DNA of 64,000 bases, from NCBI GenBank assembly GCA_964016985.1, contig OZ024826.1, positions 39,411,070 through 39,475,069 of the forward strand. The letters are read 5' to 3'. Positions 23,913-35,271 of this stretch are shown one piece after another. Below the pieces are notes generated by a model. The model made no database searches, had not been told where the DNA came from, and worked only from the letters and a program-made list of their open reading frames with translations. The stretch's first letter is position 1. Each line of letters opens with the position of its first letter. Position numbers and translations under genes: made by a program. Source of the DNA: Anodontia alba (Eukaryota > Mollusca > Bivalvia > Lucinida > Lucinidae).

Positions 23913-24116
23913 TTAACACTTTGCGTGCTGGGTTAAAAAATCAGCAGACGACATTTTGAAATATGCTTCTTATTTGCCACAGAAAATAGGATCTGATACT
24001 TCATGCAGATTGCTCCTTACTAGACAATTTGCATGAAGTGTCAGATCGTATATTGTACGAAAAAATACCATCAGTTTGTCGTCTGCTGAATTTGCCCACA
24101 GCATGCTAAGTGTTAA
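23913..24116. mobile_element. MITE family E, intact copy with TTAA on both sides
   Basis: TTAACACTTTGCGTGCTGGG...AGCATGCTAAGTGTTAA. The TTAA target duplication on both sides indicates a piggyBac-type family; centre tcatgcagattgctccttac. Confidence 0.78.
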
Positions 24117-24237
24117 TGAAATTACATCAACCTGGTATTTCCTCTATTAATCTTCGGCATTCTCATTGCAAAAATAGCAAATCACAAACGAGTAATATTT
24201 TTTTTTCAGTTTACTAGTATAAAAAGATGGTGTGCAC

Positions 24238-24310
24238 TTTAAAAAATCTGATATTTTTCATATTTCTGCTCAAAACATAGATTGTGGGTACTCGTTAGAA
24301 CCGCCTAGTC
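24238..24310. mobile_element. MITE family D, left-half fragment broken at the hairpin
   Basis: tctgatatttttcatatttc...tactcgttagaaccgcct, then an abrupt switch to unrelated sequence. A diverged hairpin of the same type (gagtactcataagaagtgtc / gcaattctcatgagtacc) lies at 24498-24545 beyond an AC/poly-A tract. Confidence 0.55.
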
Positions 24311-24384
24311 TTTTGTGTCACATTGTAAAAACTCGTATCTCTAGATAAGAGGAGTTCCTAGAAAAAATAGTTTTCTGATTTTTC

Positions 24385-24401
24385 CACACACACAGACACA
24401 G

Positions 24402-24434
<33 letters not shown>

Positions 24435-24454
24435 ACAACAACAACAAAACAAAA

Positions 24455-24490
<36 letters not shown>
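24385..24490. repeat. (AC)n, (AAC)n and poly-A compound tract
   Basis: cacacacacacac then acaacaacaac then ~40 A. Other long homopolymers: 4687-4715 T, 5662-5682 A, 10110-10137 A, 16837-16861 A, 20493-20518 T, 22928-22946 T, 25083-25112 A, 32381-32409 T, 44140-44162 T and 55830-55861 A. Confidence 0.92.
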
Positions 24491-24544
24491 ATGTTGTGAG
24501 TACTCATAAGAAGTGTCTCTCAGGCAATTCTCATGAGTACCCTC

Positions 24545-25079
24545 AACGTAGGCTTTTGTGAAGTTATAAGAAAAATATTAATTCTTGTCGGTTGAAAAAC
24601 CACCCCTTCTTTTCTGGAGGTGTGCATTAATCTTTTGTTGAAAAAAGATTCTGTGCCACAATGTTGCGACAAGGCAGCGGCAGTGTTGCAGCAAAGAAAA
24701 ATTGTATCGGTAAACTGTACCGATTTGTGCCACTAATGGCAATGTTCTGGCAAAGTACCTAGCCAGTAGTGGCGAATTTGCCAGAACTTTGCCAGAATAT
24801 ATAACGGATCAAGGAGCTTGCCAAAACTTTGCTAGGAAGTTTTGTTTTTGAGGTAGTTTGCCAGAGCTTTGCCATTATATCCGAATCTGATGATTACTAG
24901 AGACGATTCGACCCCGTAATGATTAATATCTTAAAAAAATTCTGAACAGGAATAATTTTGTATCACTTTCCAGTGTCTTCCATTTACAACTTTTTTAACG
25001 ACCGTTGAATATTAACAACATAGACCACAGTGATAATATAAAACAAAAAATACTTGGTCTTCAATGAAAAAAAAAAGAA

Positions 25080-25114
<35 letters not shown>

Positions 25115-26371
25115 AAAAAAGTCTGCTGACATGATCCATATAAACTCTTTTTCTGGTCAGATAAGTTTGAAAGTTTCATGCAGTACAGTCCAGTACAGAA
25201 GCTAAATTTCTATAACATTACATTAAGCTTATGGTCAAGTTTGTCACAACATTGTCAGAACATAATTGTAATTATGCATAACAGGTTGAGGGAAATATTT
25301 ATTGTCCTCTTGTCATGACTCCAATATGCTTAAAATAAAATTATCATAAAAGTGGTCAGTTTGTTTCAGCCTTTTTTGGCCAAAAAGTGCAGTCACTTAC
25401 AGGATAGCGCTGAATGAGTGAACAGTGAATACAGGTTTATATTTCTGTTTGAATACCGTTTTCTATATGGATTCTTAAATTGTATTTAAAAGGCTATTCA
25501 AAATGGTAAGTTATCTTCTATGCATCTTAAAGGCTGTAATTCCGTGTTACATTTTACTCTGAGTCATTAAAGAATCATGTATAGAAATACAGAAACATAA
25601 ATCATCAGTTTCTTTTTGAATGAACTAAAGATGCGTCTTGTTTACCGTTTGAATCAAGAGTTCTCTAAATATATTGAATTATAAACCCAGTCAAACGTGC
25701 ATGCTTACTCATATCTGGAATTATTGTTGGAAAATTTCTTTAACCAATGAATTCTTTATATGTTCTTTTTATGTTAGAATCTTTGAAGAAGAGGTCTGCT
25801 GATGTAGGTTTATGAGGCCAAAGGAGGGAGAATGGGGCTCTAGGGAGGGCTACCCTATGCAGATTAATAAACGAACTGTGCAATAGACAGTTTACCTTAT
25901 GCATAAAGCATGCTATCTCGTGCAAGGTATGAAATATCTGAGCTGAAATCTTACTGAGGGTAAATTTGGGGGTGTCGGGTGTATTAGGTGTAACCGGATT
26001 TCAGACACAAACAGCAATCTTGAGGGACTGCGTGAGCATATTTTCGAGCTTTGTAAAGTCTCATTTTCCATAGAACAGCCAAAAGTTTGCTGCGTGGTTG
26101 CAATTGGTCTGTGGCAGCCTATTGACAGACATTATTTGCTATGGTAAATCTGCATTACCTTGCCGCAACCTTGTAGCACGTTTGTAGCAACATCACAGCA
26201 GACCTTGGCACAGGCTGTTTTTCTGCAAGGCAAGGCTTCCTGACAAAGCACGCGTGACCAGCATGCGTTTTAGTGTATAATGTTTGGACCATTGTTAATT
26301 TATTTTTGGGTCACATCCTTCCGAAGACACAATAATATGTAAGTATTTTTTTCTTGTTGAAAATATTCAAA
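24545..26371. other. No gene seen
   Basis: 24650-24890 and 26080-26240 both have ttgcgaca/ttgccagaactttgcc-like imperfect repeats. A poly-A tract lies at 25083-25112. No exon candidates with coherent neighbours. Confidence 0.5.
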
Positions 26372-26710
26372 TACAGTCGGACCTTTTTATCTCGAACTCG
26401 CTTATTTCGAATTACCGCTTATCTCGAAGTGAAAATCTGGTCCCTGTTTTAACATGAAACTATGACAACAGGTAACAAAATAATGTGGAAAAGAGGAGAA
26501 ATTGCTCCTGAGGAGCAATTTCTCCACTTTTCCACGTTATTATATATATATATTTCTAACTTCAGGAGTCAAATTACATATTCATTTGTTAAATGTGGTT
26601 GTTCAATTTATTGTTTTCCTCACTCTCTCAACTCTGATATGTCGAGGTACGGATATCTCGAAGTGTTTCAGTGAATCCCTTGGAATTCGAAATAACGAGA
26701 GTCGACTGTA
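26372..26710. mobile_element. Pogo/Tigger-type MITE, copy 2
   Basis: TACAGTCGGACC...CGAGAGTCGACTGTA with hairpin gaggagaaattgctcc / ggagcaatttctccac. Confidence 0.78.
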
Positions 26711-26879
26711 TACACTGTATATTATAAATCATGATCTTTTTATTGCAATATACTTTGAAATATCATTTTTTAAGATTCTTGAAAATAGGACTGAACCTGC
26801 TATAGCAATGTAAGCACAGAAAATATAGGATAAGTTCTCTACAAAATGCAACATGTTTGTTATCCTTGCTAGGGGAGCC

Positions 26880-27090
26880 AGTAAGTCTAAATTTTACCAC
26901 TCATACTTATGGCAAGTCAGCAGACGACAGGTTCATTATATTTTACTACCTTTTCCAGTAAATAGGCTTTGACATTTTATGCATTAGAAGACAATGTGCA
27001 TTAAATGTCAAAACCTATTTACTGGGAAAAATAAGAAAAAAATATCAAAACGTCCTCTGCTGAAATTTTTACCCGGCATGGAGAGCATTA
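26880..27090. mobile_element. MITE family E, copy
   Basis: agcagacgacaggttcatta...cgtcctctgctgaaattttt with centre hairpin ttgacattttatgcattaga and its complement. Confidence 0.6.
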
Positions 27091-27121
27091 TAACAGAGAC
27101 TGCTGTAGCAATTTTATATCA

Positions 27122-27334
27122 TTAACCCTTGTTCTGCTGAATAAATTAAGATGCCACACCCTTTTCAAATTTCAGCCAATCAGATTACTTGATCCAGATT
27201 GTTGATATAAATTCACATACTTGATAGCAAACAGAGCAGATCCAGATCGATTGGCTTCTTCAGAAGCCAACTGATCTGGATCTACCCTGTTTGCAAAGGC
27301 AGGGTATACCCGGGTTCAGCAGGACTAGGGTTAA
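27122..27334. mobile_element. MITE family A (piggyBac-type), copy 7
   Basis: TTAACCCTTGTTCTGCTGAA...TTCAGCAGGACTAGGGTTAA with the family palindrome. Confidence 0.8.
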
Positions 27335-27450
27335 AGTAAGTATGAGAGGAAAAATTGCTGTCAGAGCAAACGATTCCCTACAGGAGCAGGTTTATCAGGG
27401 TCCAGACTGTTTGTCATCTCGTCAGTACTCGTTATCATACCAATACATGC

Positions 27451-27728
27451 CATTACGAAAACATGCCTATTCAAGTATACTGAAAATTTTACCGCCAAAA
27501 AATGAAAATTTTCAGAGAAAAAAATCTGATATTCTTCATATTTCTGCTCAAAACATAGATTGTGGGTAATCTTTAGAACTGCCTCGGCGAGGCGATTCAA
27601 ACGAGTACCCACAATATAGTTTTTTGAGCAGAAATAAGAAAAAATAATGTAACCCCTGTAAACCCCAGTTTTACCATATAAAAGGGGTTTTAAGGGGGTC
27701 TGAATTATATAGACATGTTTTTCATGAT
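27451..27728. mobile_element. MITE family D, copy 4
   Basis: CATTACGAAAACATGCCTAT...TTTTTCATGATG with a partly degraded palindrome (agaactgcctcggcgaggcg). Confidence 0.75.
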
Positions 27729-28888
27729 GCTATGTAAATTTCTTATCGTATGTACTGTATGGATAACAGGAGAGCTGTTTAGCCATTGAGTCTGCAACTA
27801 GTCCCTGGGTCTACCAGATTCATAGTAACATACAATAAGCGGACAACAAACAAATGCTACATTTCCTAGCAATTTTGAAACTGGTTTTGCAAGAGATGAG
27901 CTACTTGGTTTTTGCTATACAGCTTGCATGTGGAATTTATCATTACACTTGAGGTTGAATATAAAGTTCACATTTAAATCATTTCTCATAATTGATTGCC
28001 ACAGTTCTGTCACGACGGAAGAAGGCCTGCTCTGTGTCGTTTGCGCCGTGTGTGTGGCCATGGCGGATCCGAGTGCGAGGGATACGCTGTTTGGACATTG
28101 GTCTCCGTCACATGTTCCTTTGTCCATCCGTATTCGACATGGCAACCTTGTTTTTTTTTTTGTTTTTTTTTTATCATCGACACAGATTTGGCTCATGTCT
28201 TCCGAAAGTGAGTTATGCGTATTTGTGCATGAGACAGCAACTTACTCATCTTTCATGGTTTGTATTTTGAATAATAATAATAAAAAAACATTCCTATTAT
28301 CATGAGGTTAGTACTACTAGGATGGTGGTCAGTGGATGGTAGATGATAGCAGTGCTGTGCTCCATGGAGACGGTCTACGGTGGCATGTTGTATAACCAGA
28401 ATCTTGTTGGATTTTGAAAGGTGAGATTGGCACAACTGGTTGACTTCTGTCCGCTCTCCAGCATCATTCTTATGTTTTCCAATAAATTTACCTGCTCCAT
28501 TTCAGAACATTATATATAAACTGTTTCTGTTGCTACTATTATGAAACATGTTGTCTGCGTTATTCGTATAATATACGAACATAACAAATACTTATATTGT
28601 ACATGCTATATTATATAATTACTCTGCACTGCCATATGTCATCGTGTATGTTTCATTATATTGTATCTCATGGGCTTAACAACCTTTTGAAATTTTGGAA
28701 TAAGAAACCTATTCTGTTCTATGCATAGTGGGTTTGACTTGTTATTTATTTATTTCTTTATTTTTTCAAGTATGACAAAGGAATTTTATGTTTTTGAACA
28801 CCTGGGGCAACTCTTGTTTCTTATTTCACAGAATTTGTAGATTTTTCAACTTGTTAGATTCATATCTTATAGATTATGAAAGAACTAG
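27729..28888. other. No gene called
   Basis: Overlapping open frames at 27915-28305 on both strands span a T-rich tract and show no domain; splice neighbours were not found. Confidence 0.5.
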
Positions 28889-31157
28889 ACAAAGTGCCCA
28901 GTGGGGCACATATACCCCCGACCAGCGCTACCGCCACTTTGTAAAGAGCACAAAGTATGTAGCTTTGACTCTGGAGATGGCAGTTGTATGCTATATGTTA
29001 TAACATTGAAAAAATTCAATCACACATAATATGAAGCCCTTGACCTCAAAGGTCAGGCACAGGTGCAGGGATTGAGCTAAATAAAACTTTAGCCCTTTAA
29101 CTATCACCATATACCAGTGAAATCAATCTTTATAATATAAGCAAAAATGACATTAGTATGAAACGTCTGTGACCTTGACTGAAAAGCCATGCCCCAGCTT
29201 GGGGATGGTGCCGAGAAAATTTTCAGACCTATATATACCATCATGCTTAATATTAATGAAACCAACAAAATGGTCTTCATAATATAGCTATATAAACTTA
29301 GATGCATTTTTTTTTACTTTTATATGAAATTTCTACGTCTGTGACCTTGACCTCAAGGTCATACCCCAGGATAAGGATGATGCTGAGTAAAACTCTAGAC
29401 CTATATCTACCAACATGTAAAATATAAATGAAATTCCTCAAAGGGTCTTGATGGTATAGCTATATAAACATAAACACAAAAATTTTGACTGATTTATGAA
29501 AATTCTAAGTCCGTGACCTTGACCCCAAAGTTATTCCCCGTGATAGGGTTGGTGCTGATAGAAACTTAAGCCCTATATCTACCATCAGGCCAAACATGAA
29601 TTAAATCCATCAAAGGCTCTTCATAATATAAGGTCTTATAAACTTTAACGTAAAAACTTTGACCCTAAGACAAAAATAAAGTATGAACGAATAATGCTTC
29701 AACGGATGGATGGACAGACAAACAGATTCCTTGCTGATAGCTATATCTGCTCAACCTTTCAATTAGGGGATAATAGGTCTTGATGATATGGCTATATAAA
29801 CTTAAAAGCAAAAAACTTTTACTTTTAAATGAAACTTCTAAGTTCGTGACCTTGACCTCGGTCACACCCGGGGTGGGGATCATGCGGAGTAAGACTATAG
29901 GCCGATATATAGCAACATGTCAAATATAAATGAAATTCCACAAGGACGATACAGCTATATAAACTTAAACACGAAACTTTTGACATTTTAATGAAAATTG
30001 GAAGTCCGTGACCTTGACCCAAAGGTCACCCCCGAGGTGGGGATGGTGCCAATAAAAACGTAAAGCTATATCTACCATCATGCCGAATATGAATGAAATC
30101 CATCAAAGGGTCTTCAAAATATGAGGTCTTATAAACTCTAACGTAAAAACTTTGACCCTAAGACAAAAATAAAGTATGAACGAATAATGCTTCAACGGAT
30201 GGACGGACAGACAAACAGATTCCTTGCTGATAGCTATATCCGCTGGACCTTTCAATTAGGGAATACTGAAATTTAACAAAAGGTCTTGATGATATGGCTA
30301 TATAAACTTAAACGCAAAAATTTTTTACTTTTATATGAAATTCTATGTTCGTGACCTTGACCTCGGTCACACCCTGAGCGGGGATCATGCGGAGTAAGAC
30401 CCTAGGCCAATATCTAGCAACATGTCAAATATAAATGAAATTCCTAAAGGGTCTTGATGATATAGCTATATAAACTTAAACACAAAAAACTTTGACTTTT
30501 TTTATGAAAATTCTAAGTCCTTGACCTTGACCCCAAGGTCACCCTCGGGGTGGGGATGGTGCTGATAAAAACTTTTGACCTATATCTACCATCATGCCAA
30601 ATATGAATGAAATCCATCAAAGGGTCTTCAAAATATGAGGTCTTATAAACTTTAACGCAAAAACTTCGACTCTGACATTTTTTTTATGAAAATTCGAAGT
30701 CCGTGACCTTGACCCCAAGGTCACCCCCGGGGTGGGGATGGTGCTGATAAAAACTTTAGACCTATATCTACCATAATGCCAAATATGAATGAAATTCATC
30801 AAAGGGTCTTCAAAATATGAGGTCTTATAAACTTTAACGCAAAAACTTTGACCCTGACTTTTTTATGAAAATTCTAAGTCCGTGACTTTAACCCCAAGAT
30901 CACCCCCGGGGTTGGGATGGTGCTGATAAAAACTTTAGACCTATATCTACCTTCATGCCAAATATGAATGAAATCCATCAAAGGGTCTTCAAAATATGAG
31001 GTCTTATAAACTTTAACGCAAAAACTTTGACCCTGTGACGGAAAGACGAACGAACGAACGAACGTACGAACGAACGAACGTACTTATGAACGAACGAACG
31101 GACGAACGGAAAAGCGAAAACTATATACCCCCATATACTTCGTATGTCGGGGGTATA
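28889..31157 (+). mobile_element. Pearl/Helentron-like tandem-array element 1 (unit ~177 bp)
   Basis: 5' end: ACAAA then hairpin GTGCCCAGTGGGGCAC (28894-28909), then TATACCCCCGAC (28911-28922). Body: about eleven diverged ~170-180 bp units, each with a GTGACCTTGACC...GGTCAC motif (29171, 29340, 29512, 29845, 30007, 30351, 30523, 30703, 30879). Then an ACGA-type tetranucleotide tract (31038-31110) and a 3' hairpin at 31124-31157 (TATACCCCC...TTC...GGGGGTATA), whose right arm is the exact 12-bp complement of the 5' motif. Known: bivalve 'pearl' elements and Helentron-associated elements combine short terminal hairpins, core tandem repeats and a tetranucleotide tract. No coding sequence is seen. 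Family assignment is inference. Confidence 0.65.
31038..31112. repeat. ACGA/ACGT tetranucleotide tract of element 1
   Basis: gaacgaacgaacgaacgtac-type repeats between the core array and the 3' hairpin. Confidence 0.85.
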
Positions 31158-31245
31158 ATTATATAATGTGATATGATATCAACAAAACAGATTTTATCTT
31201 GTATAAAAGAAATTAATGTTCTAAACTATTGTTACTGAATCATCT

Positions 31246-31553
31246 TGTTTGTTTGTGTTGAGGTTTTACGGCCCAGTCAACCCAATGGAGTCATGTCGAG
31301 CGCGGTCAGTTTACCTAACCACACGTTTACTGGGCAGGCTTAGTATTCTATGCGGTAAACCAGTATTGTGCACATTCTTTCGCCAGAAACTGACAACTGC
31401 CCTTCTTGAATCAGCGGAAGGGAGAGAATGACCGTAGAAAATATTTCATGATCAATCTCCACGAAAGAATGTTGCCGACCTCGGCGGGGGTTGAACCCGC
31501 GACCTCCTGGTCTCCAGTCGGACGGCGCATCCAACTGAGCCACCGAGGCCGGC
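31246..31553 (-). mobile_element. Full-length tRNA-derived SINE, 13-bp target duplication
   Basis: The minus-strand 5' end is tRNA-like: A-box TGGCTCAGTTGG, B-box GGGTTCAACCC, and GCCGGCCTCGG pairing with CCGAGGTCGGC over 11 bp (one G-T). A non-tRNA body of about 220 bp and an (A)CAAAC tail follow. TACTGAATCATCT is duplicated exactly at 31233-31245 and 31554-31566, showing a relatively recent L1/RTE-type insertion. Same family as 42281-42587. Confidence 0.9.
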
Positions 31554-31639
31554 TACTGAATCATCTCTAAAAGATATAACTGGAATATAATTTATATTAT
31601 AGACGTTTAAAAAAGCTATAAAATCCTAAAAAATGTAAT

Positions 31640-31764
31640 ATTTAACATTTTGGAAGAACTTGTTTTAGGACCTATGTGGCATTTAACATTTTAGAAGAAC
31701 TTGTTTTAGGACCTATGTGGCATTTAACATTTTAGAATAACTTGTTTTAGGACCTATGTGGCCG
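31640..31764. repeat. 41-bp minisatellite, 3 copies
   Basis: tttaacattttagaagaact followed by tgttttaggacctatgtgg, three times. Confidence 0.85.
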
Positions 31765-31967
31765 TATTAGGTTATGACATCTATACAAATTACTATTAGC
31801 TCTTATTTCATTGAAAACAGCCCTTCCAAGGCACCAAAAAATGTTGATGGCACTGAAATGTGATCTTGGCAAGTCTGATGATGATTATGATGATGAGGAC
31901 GACAGTGACAACAATAACAAAAGTGATGATGATGATATTGATTGTGGCATTGTTAACATTTATGATA

Positions 31968-32295
31968 TACAGTCGACACTCGTTATCTCGAATTCGCTTA
32001 TCTTGAATAACCGCATATCTCGAAGTAAAAATATGGTCCCTGTTTTCTACATGGAATTCTAACAACAGGTAACAAAATACTGTGGAAAAGAGGAGAAATG
32101 GAGCAATTTCTCCTCTTTTCCAAAATATTTTTAATGTATCTCTAACTTCAGGAGTCAAATAACATATTCATTTGTGAAATTTGTTTGCTCGATGTATTTT
32201 TTCCTTATTTCTGCAAATCTGATATGTCGAAGTACGGATATCTCGAAGTATTTTAGAGAGTCCCCTGGACTTCGAGATAACGAGAGTCGACTGTA
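31968..32295. mobile_element. Pogo/Tigger-type MITE, copy 3
   Basis: TACAGTCGACACTCGTTATC...GATAACGAGAGTCGACTGTA, perfect TA-flanked ends; hairpin core gaggagaaatggagcaattt. Confidence 0.82.
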
Positions 32296-32462
32296 TTATA
32301 TTGTAAGAATGATAATGTTTATTGTTAAACACTTAACCCTTAAAGAGGCAAACAAAATTGTAGCAAAACAAAAACATTCTATGTTTTTTTTTTTTTTTTT
32401 TTTTTTTTTCTTCATTATTTCTTAGAGGAAATAAGGCTTAAAAATTTCATGCGAATCATCTG

Positions 32463-34054
32463 CCGAGTGGAGCAGTGCATATTGTTTCGAGGTTACAATC
32501 AACAAACTATCAACAGAGTTATGCCCCTTTGGAAATTTCTGTAACGGCTAACTCCTACAGTTTACACCCGATCAAACTGAAAATTGGTTTATAGTTAGAC
32601 CATGATGTGGAGCAACGCACATTGTTTCGAGGTTACATTCCACCAAATACTAACAAAAGTATGTCCCTTTGAAAATTTCTGTGAACTTTTCGTTTCCGGC
32701 TAACTCCTACAGTTTACATCTGATCAAGCCGAAACTTAATTCATAGTTAGATCATGATGTGGAGCAACGCATATATGTTCGAGGTTAGTGCCCATCAAAT
32801 ATTAGCAAGTTATGCCCTTTTGCAAATATCTGTAAACTGTTCATTTCCAGCAAAGTCCTCCTACAGTTTACTTTCGAACAAGCTGAAACTTGACTTATGG
32901 TTAGACCATGATGAGGAGCAGCGCGTATTATTTCGAGGTTACAGTCCACAAAATATTAGCAAATTTATGACCCTTTGAATTTTTTGTTTGTTTCTGGCTA
33001 ATTCCTACTATTGTTTACATTCGAGACCATGATGTGGAGCAGCGTATATTGTTTCGAGATTACAGTCCGTCAAATATTAGCAGAATTATGCCTTTTGAAA
33101 ATTTCTGTATTTTTTGTTTCCCGCTAAGTCCTCCTACAGTTTGCATCCGATCAAGCTGAAACTTTATTTATAGTTAGACCATTATGTGGAGCAGTGCATA
33201 CTTTGTAAATATGTTGACTCTCGCTATCTCGAACTCGCTTATCTCGAATAACCGCTTATCTCGAAGTGAAAATCTGGTCCCTGCCTAAACACGAAAACCT
33301 AACAACATGTAAACATATTGTGGAAAAGAGGAGAAATTGCTCCTAAGGAGCAATTTCTCCTCTTTTCCACAATATTTTCAATATATCTCTAACTTCAAGA
33401 GTCCAATTAAACAAATGTGGTTAATCGAATTAGTTTTTTTTTCCTCAATTCTGCAAATCTGATATGTCGAAGTACGGATATCTCGAAGTATTTCAAAGAT
33501 TCCCTTGGACTTCGAGGTAACGAGAGTCGACTGTCGTTACACTTTGATGTGGAGCACCGCATATTGTTTCTAGGTTACAAAATATTAGCAGAGCTATGCC
33601 CCTTCGAAACTTTCTGTAAACTTTTCGTTTCCGGCTACCTGCTTTTACATTTAAATGCAATCATTCTAAAACTTTGTAAATAGTTACACTATGTGGAGCA
33701 GCGCATATTGTTTTGAGGTAATTGTTCATCAAATATTAGCAGTTATACCCCTTTGAAAATTTTGGTAATTTATGGTTAAACTTTTTGCTCCGGCTAACTA
33801 TTCCTATTACATCCAAACAATATGAAAGTGTGTAAATAGTTACACCATGATCTGGAGCTGTGCATATTATTTCGAGGTTACAGTACACCAAACATTAGTA
33901 GAGTTATGCCCCTTTGAAAAGTCTGGTAATGTTTCGGTTTCCAACTAAGTCCACTTACAGTTTACATCCGGAGCAGTGAATTGTACATAAGTAAGAATAA
34001 CATATTATTATTAGCCACGGGTGTATTGTGCCTCCGTTTGCGGAGCTCTTGTTC
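32463..34054 (-). mobile_element. Tandem-array element 3 (unit ~150 bp), reverse orientation
   Basis: About nine ~150-bp units, each with a (g/a)tgtggagcagcgcatattgt motif, ggttacag, then gttatgcccctttgaaaat and tttccggctaactcctacag. On the minus strand the element begins near 34054 as GAACAAGAG plus hairpin CTCCGCAAACGGAG (34032-34045), the same layout as the 5' end of element 2. The 3' end is missing or replaced near 32.4 kb. A pogo-type MITE (33212-33534) interrupts it. Confidence 0.6.
33212..33534. mobile_element. Pogo/Tigger-type MITE, copy 4, inside tandem-array element 3
   Basis: GTTGACTCTCGCTATCTCGA...GGTAACGAGAGTCGACTGT with hairpin gaggagaaattgctcctaag. It splits the ~150-bp array; the left terminus is eroded. 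Confidence 0.75.
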
Positions 34055-35271
34055 AAGATTGTGAAGTAGATACGAAAGTCAGAATGACTGTTGCATACTC
34101 AAGCGGCCTTCACATCAAAACCAGGATATGATATGGAACCAGAAAAGCATAGCAACTGAGTGACTTTTTACTCTGACCATTGTAGCCTAAATTATTGGGA
34201 ATAGATAGGAAGGTTATCCAGATATTTTTTTCTTATTTCTCCACAAAGAAAACATGCATGCAGCTAATAACCTGGTAGAGGTGTTTCTACCTAGCAAACA
34301 TACAATGTCGCCACAAGAAATAAAAGTAACGATACAAACATGTTTTAGTTGTAAAATGCTGCTTACATAAAGCTAAGAGAGACACCCTAGTTAAGTGGTT
34401 AAGAGTATTCGACTGAGTTGTTGAAGGTTGTGGATTCGAGCACAAACCAAGCAGATAATTCATATTAAATGTCAATGACATTCTCTCTATAAAATAAAAT
34501 AAAATAAAATAAAATAAAATAATAACAATAAACAAGAGGACCATGATGGTCCTATATCGCTCACCTGAGCAAACAGCTTTGCAAACTTACTGTTGAAGTT
34601 TCAGCCAAGTTCACTGCTCTAAGATTTTTATATAAATTTTATAGCACTACTCCCGAGCGGCCATGTTGAATCTTGAAAGAAGGTCACCAAAAGAACAATT
34701 CTGCTAAGTTATAGTGAAATTGGTCCAGTGGTTTCTGACAAAAAGATTTTTGAAGTTTTTTTATATAGCTATATAGGGAAAATAAGCCCCACCACCTAAT
34801 GGCCATATTTTTTGACGAATCATGACAGCTTGAACAAACTTGGTAGAGGGCCACCAAAGGAACATTCCTGCAAAGTTATATGGAAATCGGTTCAGTTGTT
34901 TCTGACAAGAAGATTTTTAAAGTTTTCTAATTAGATATATAGGGAAAATAAGCCTCACCCCTAGCAAATCCATGTTGCCGAATCATGATTGCTTGAACAA
35001 TCTTGGTACAGGGTCACCAAAGCAACATCCCTGCCAAGTAATATTGAAATCGGTCAGGTGGTTTCTGACAAGAAGAATTTTAAAATTTTCTATACAGATA
35101 TATACGGAAAATAAGCCCCGCCGCCTGGCGGCCATGTTTTTTGACGTATCATGAGGACTTGAACAATCTTGGTAGAAGGTTACCAAAGCAACATTCCTGC
35201 CAAGTTACAATGAACTCGATCCAACGGTTTCTTACGAGATTTTTAATTTTTTCTATATAGATATATAGGTA

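Noticed and set aside
28788..29003. 71-codon plus-strand frame
   Set aside because: Overlaps the 5' hairpin of tandem-array element 1.
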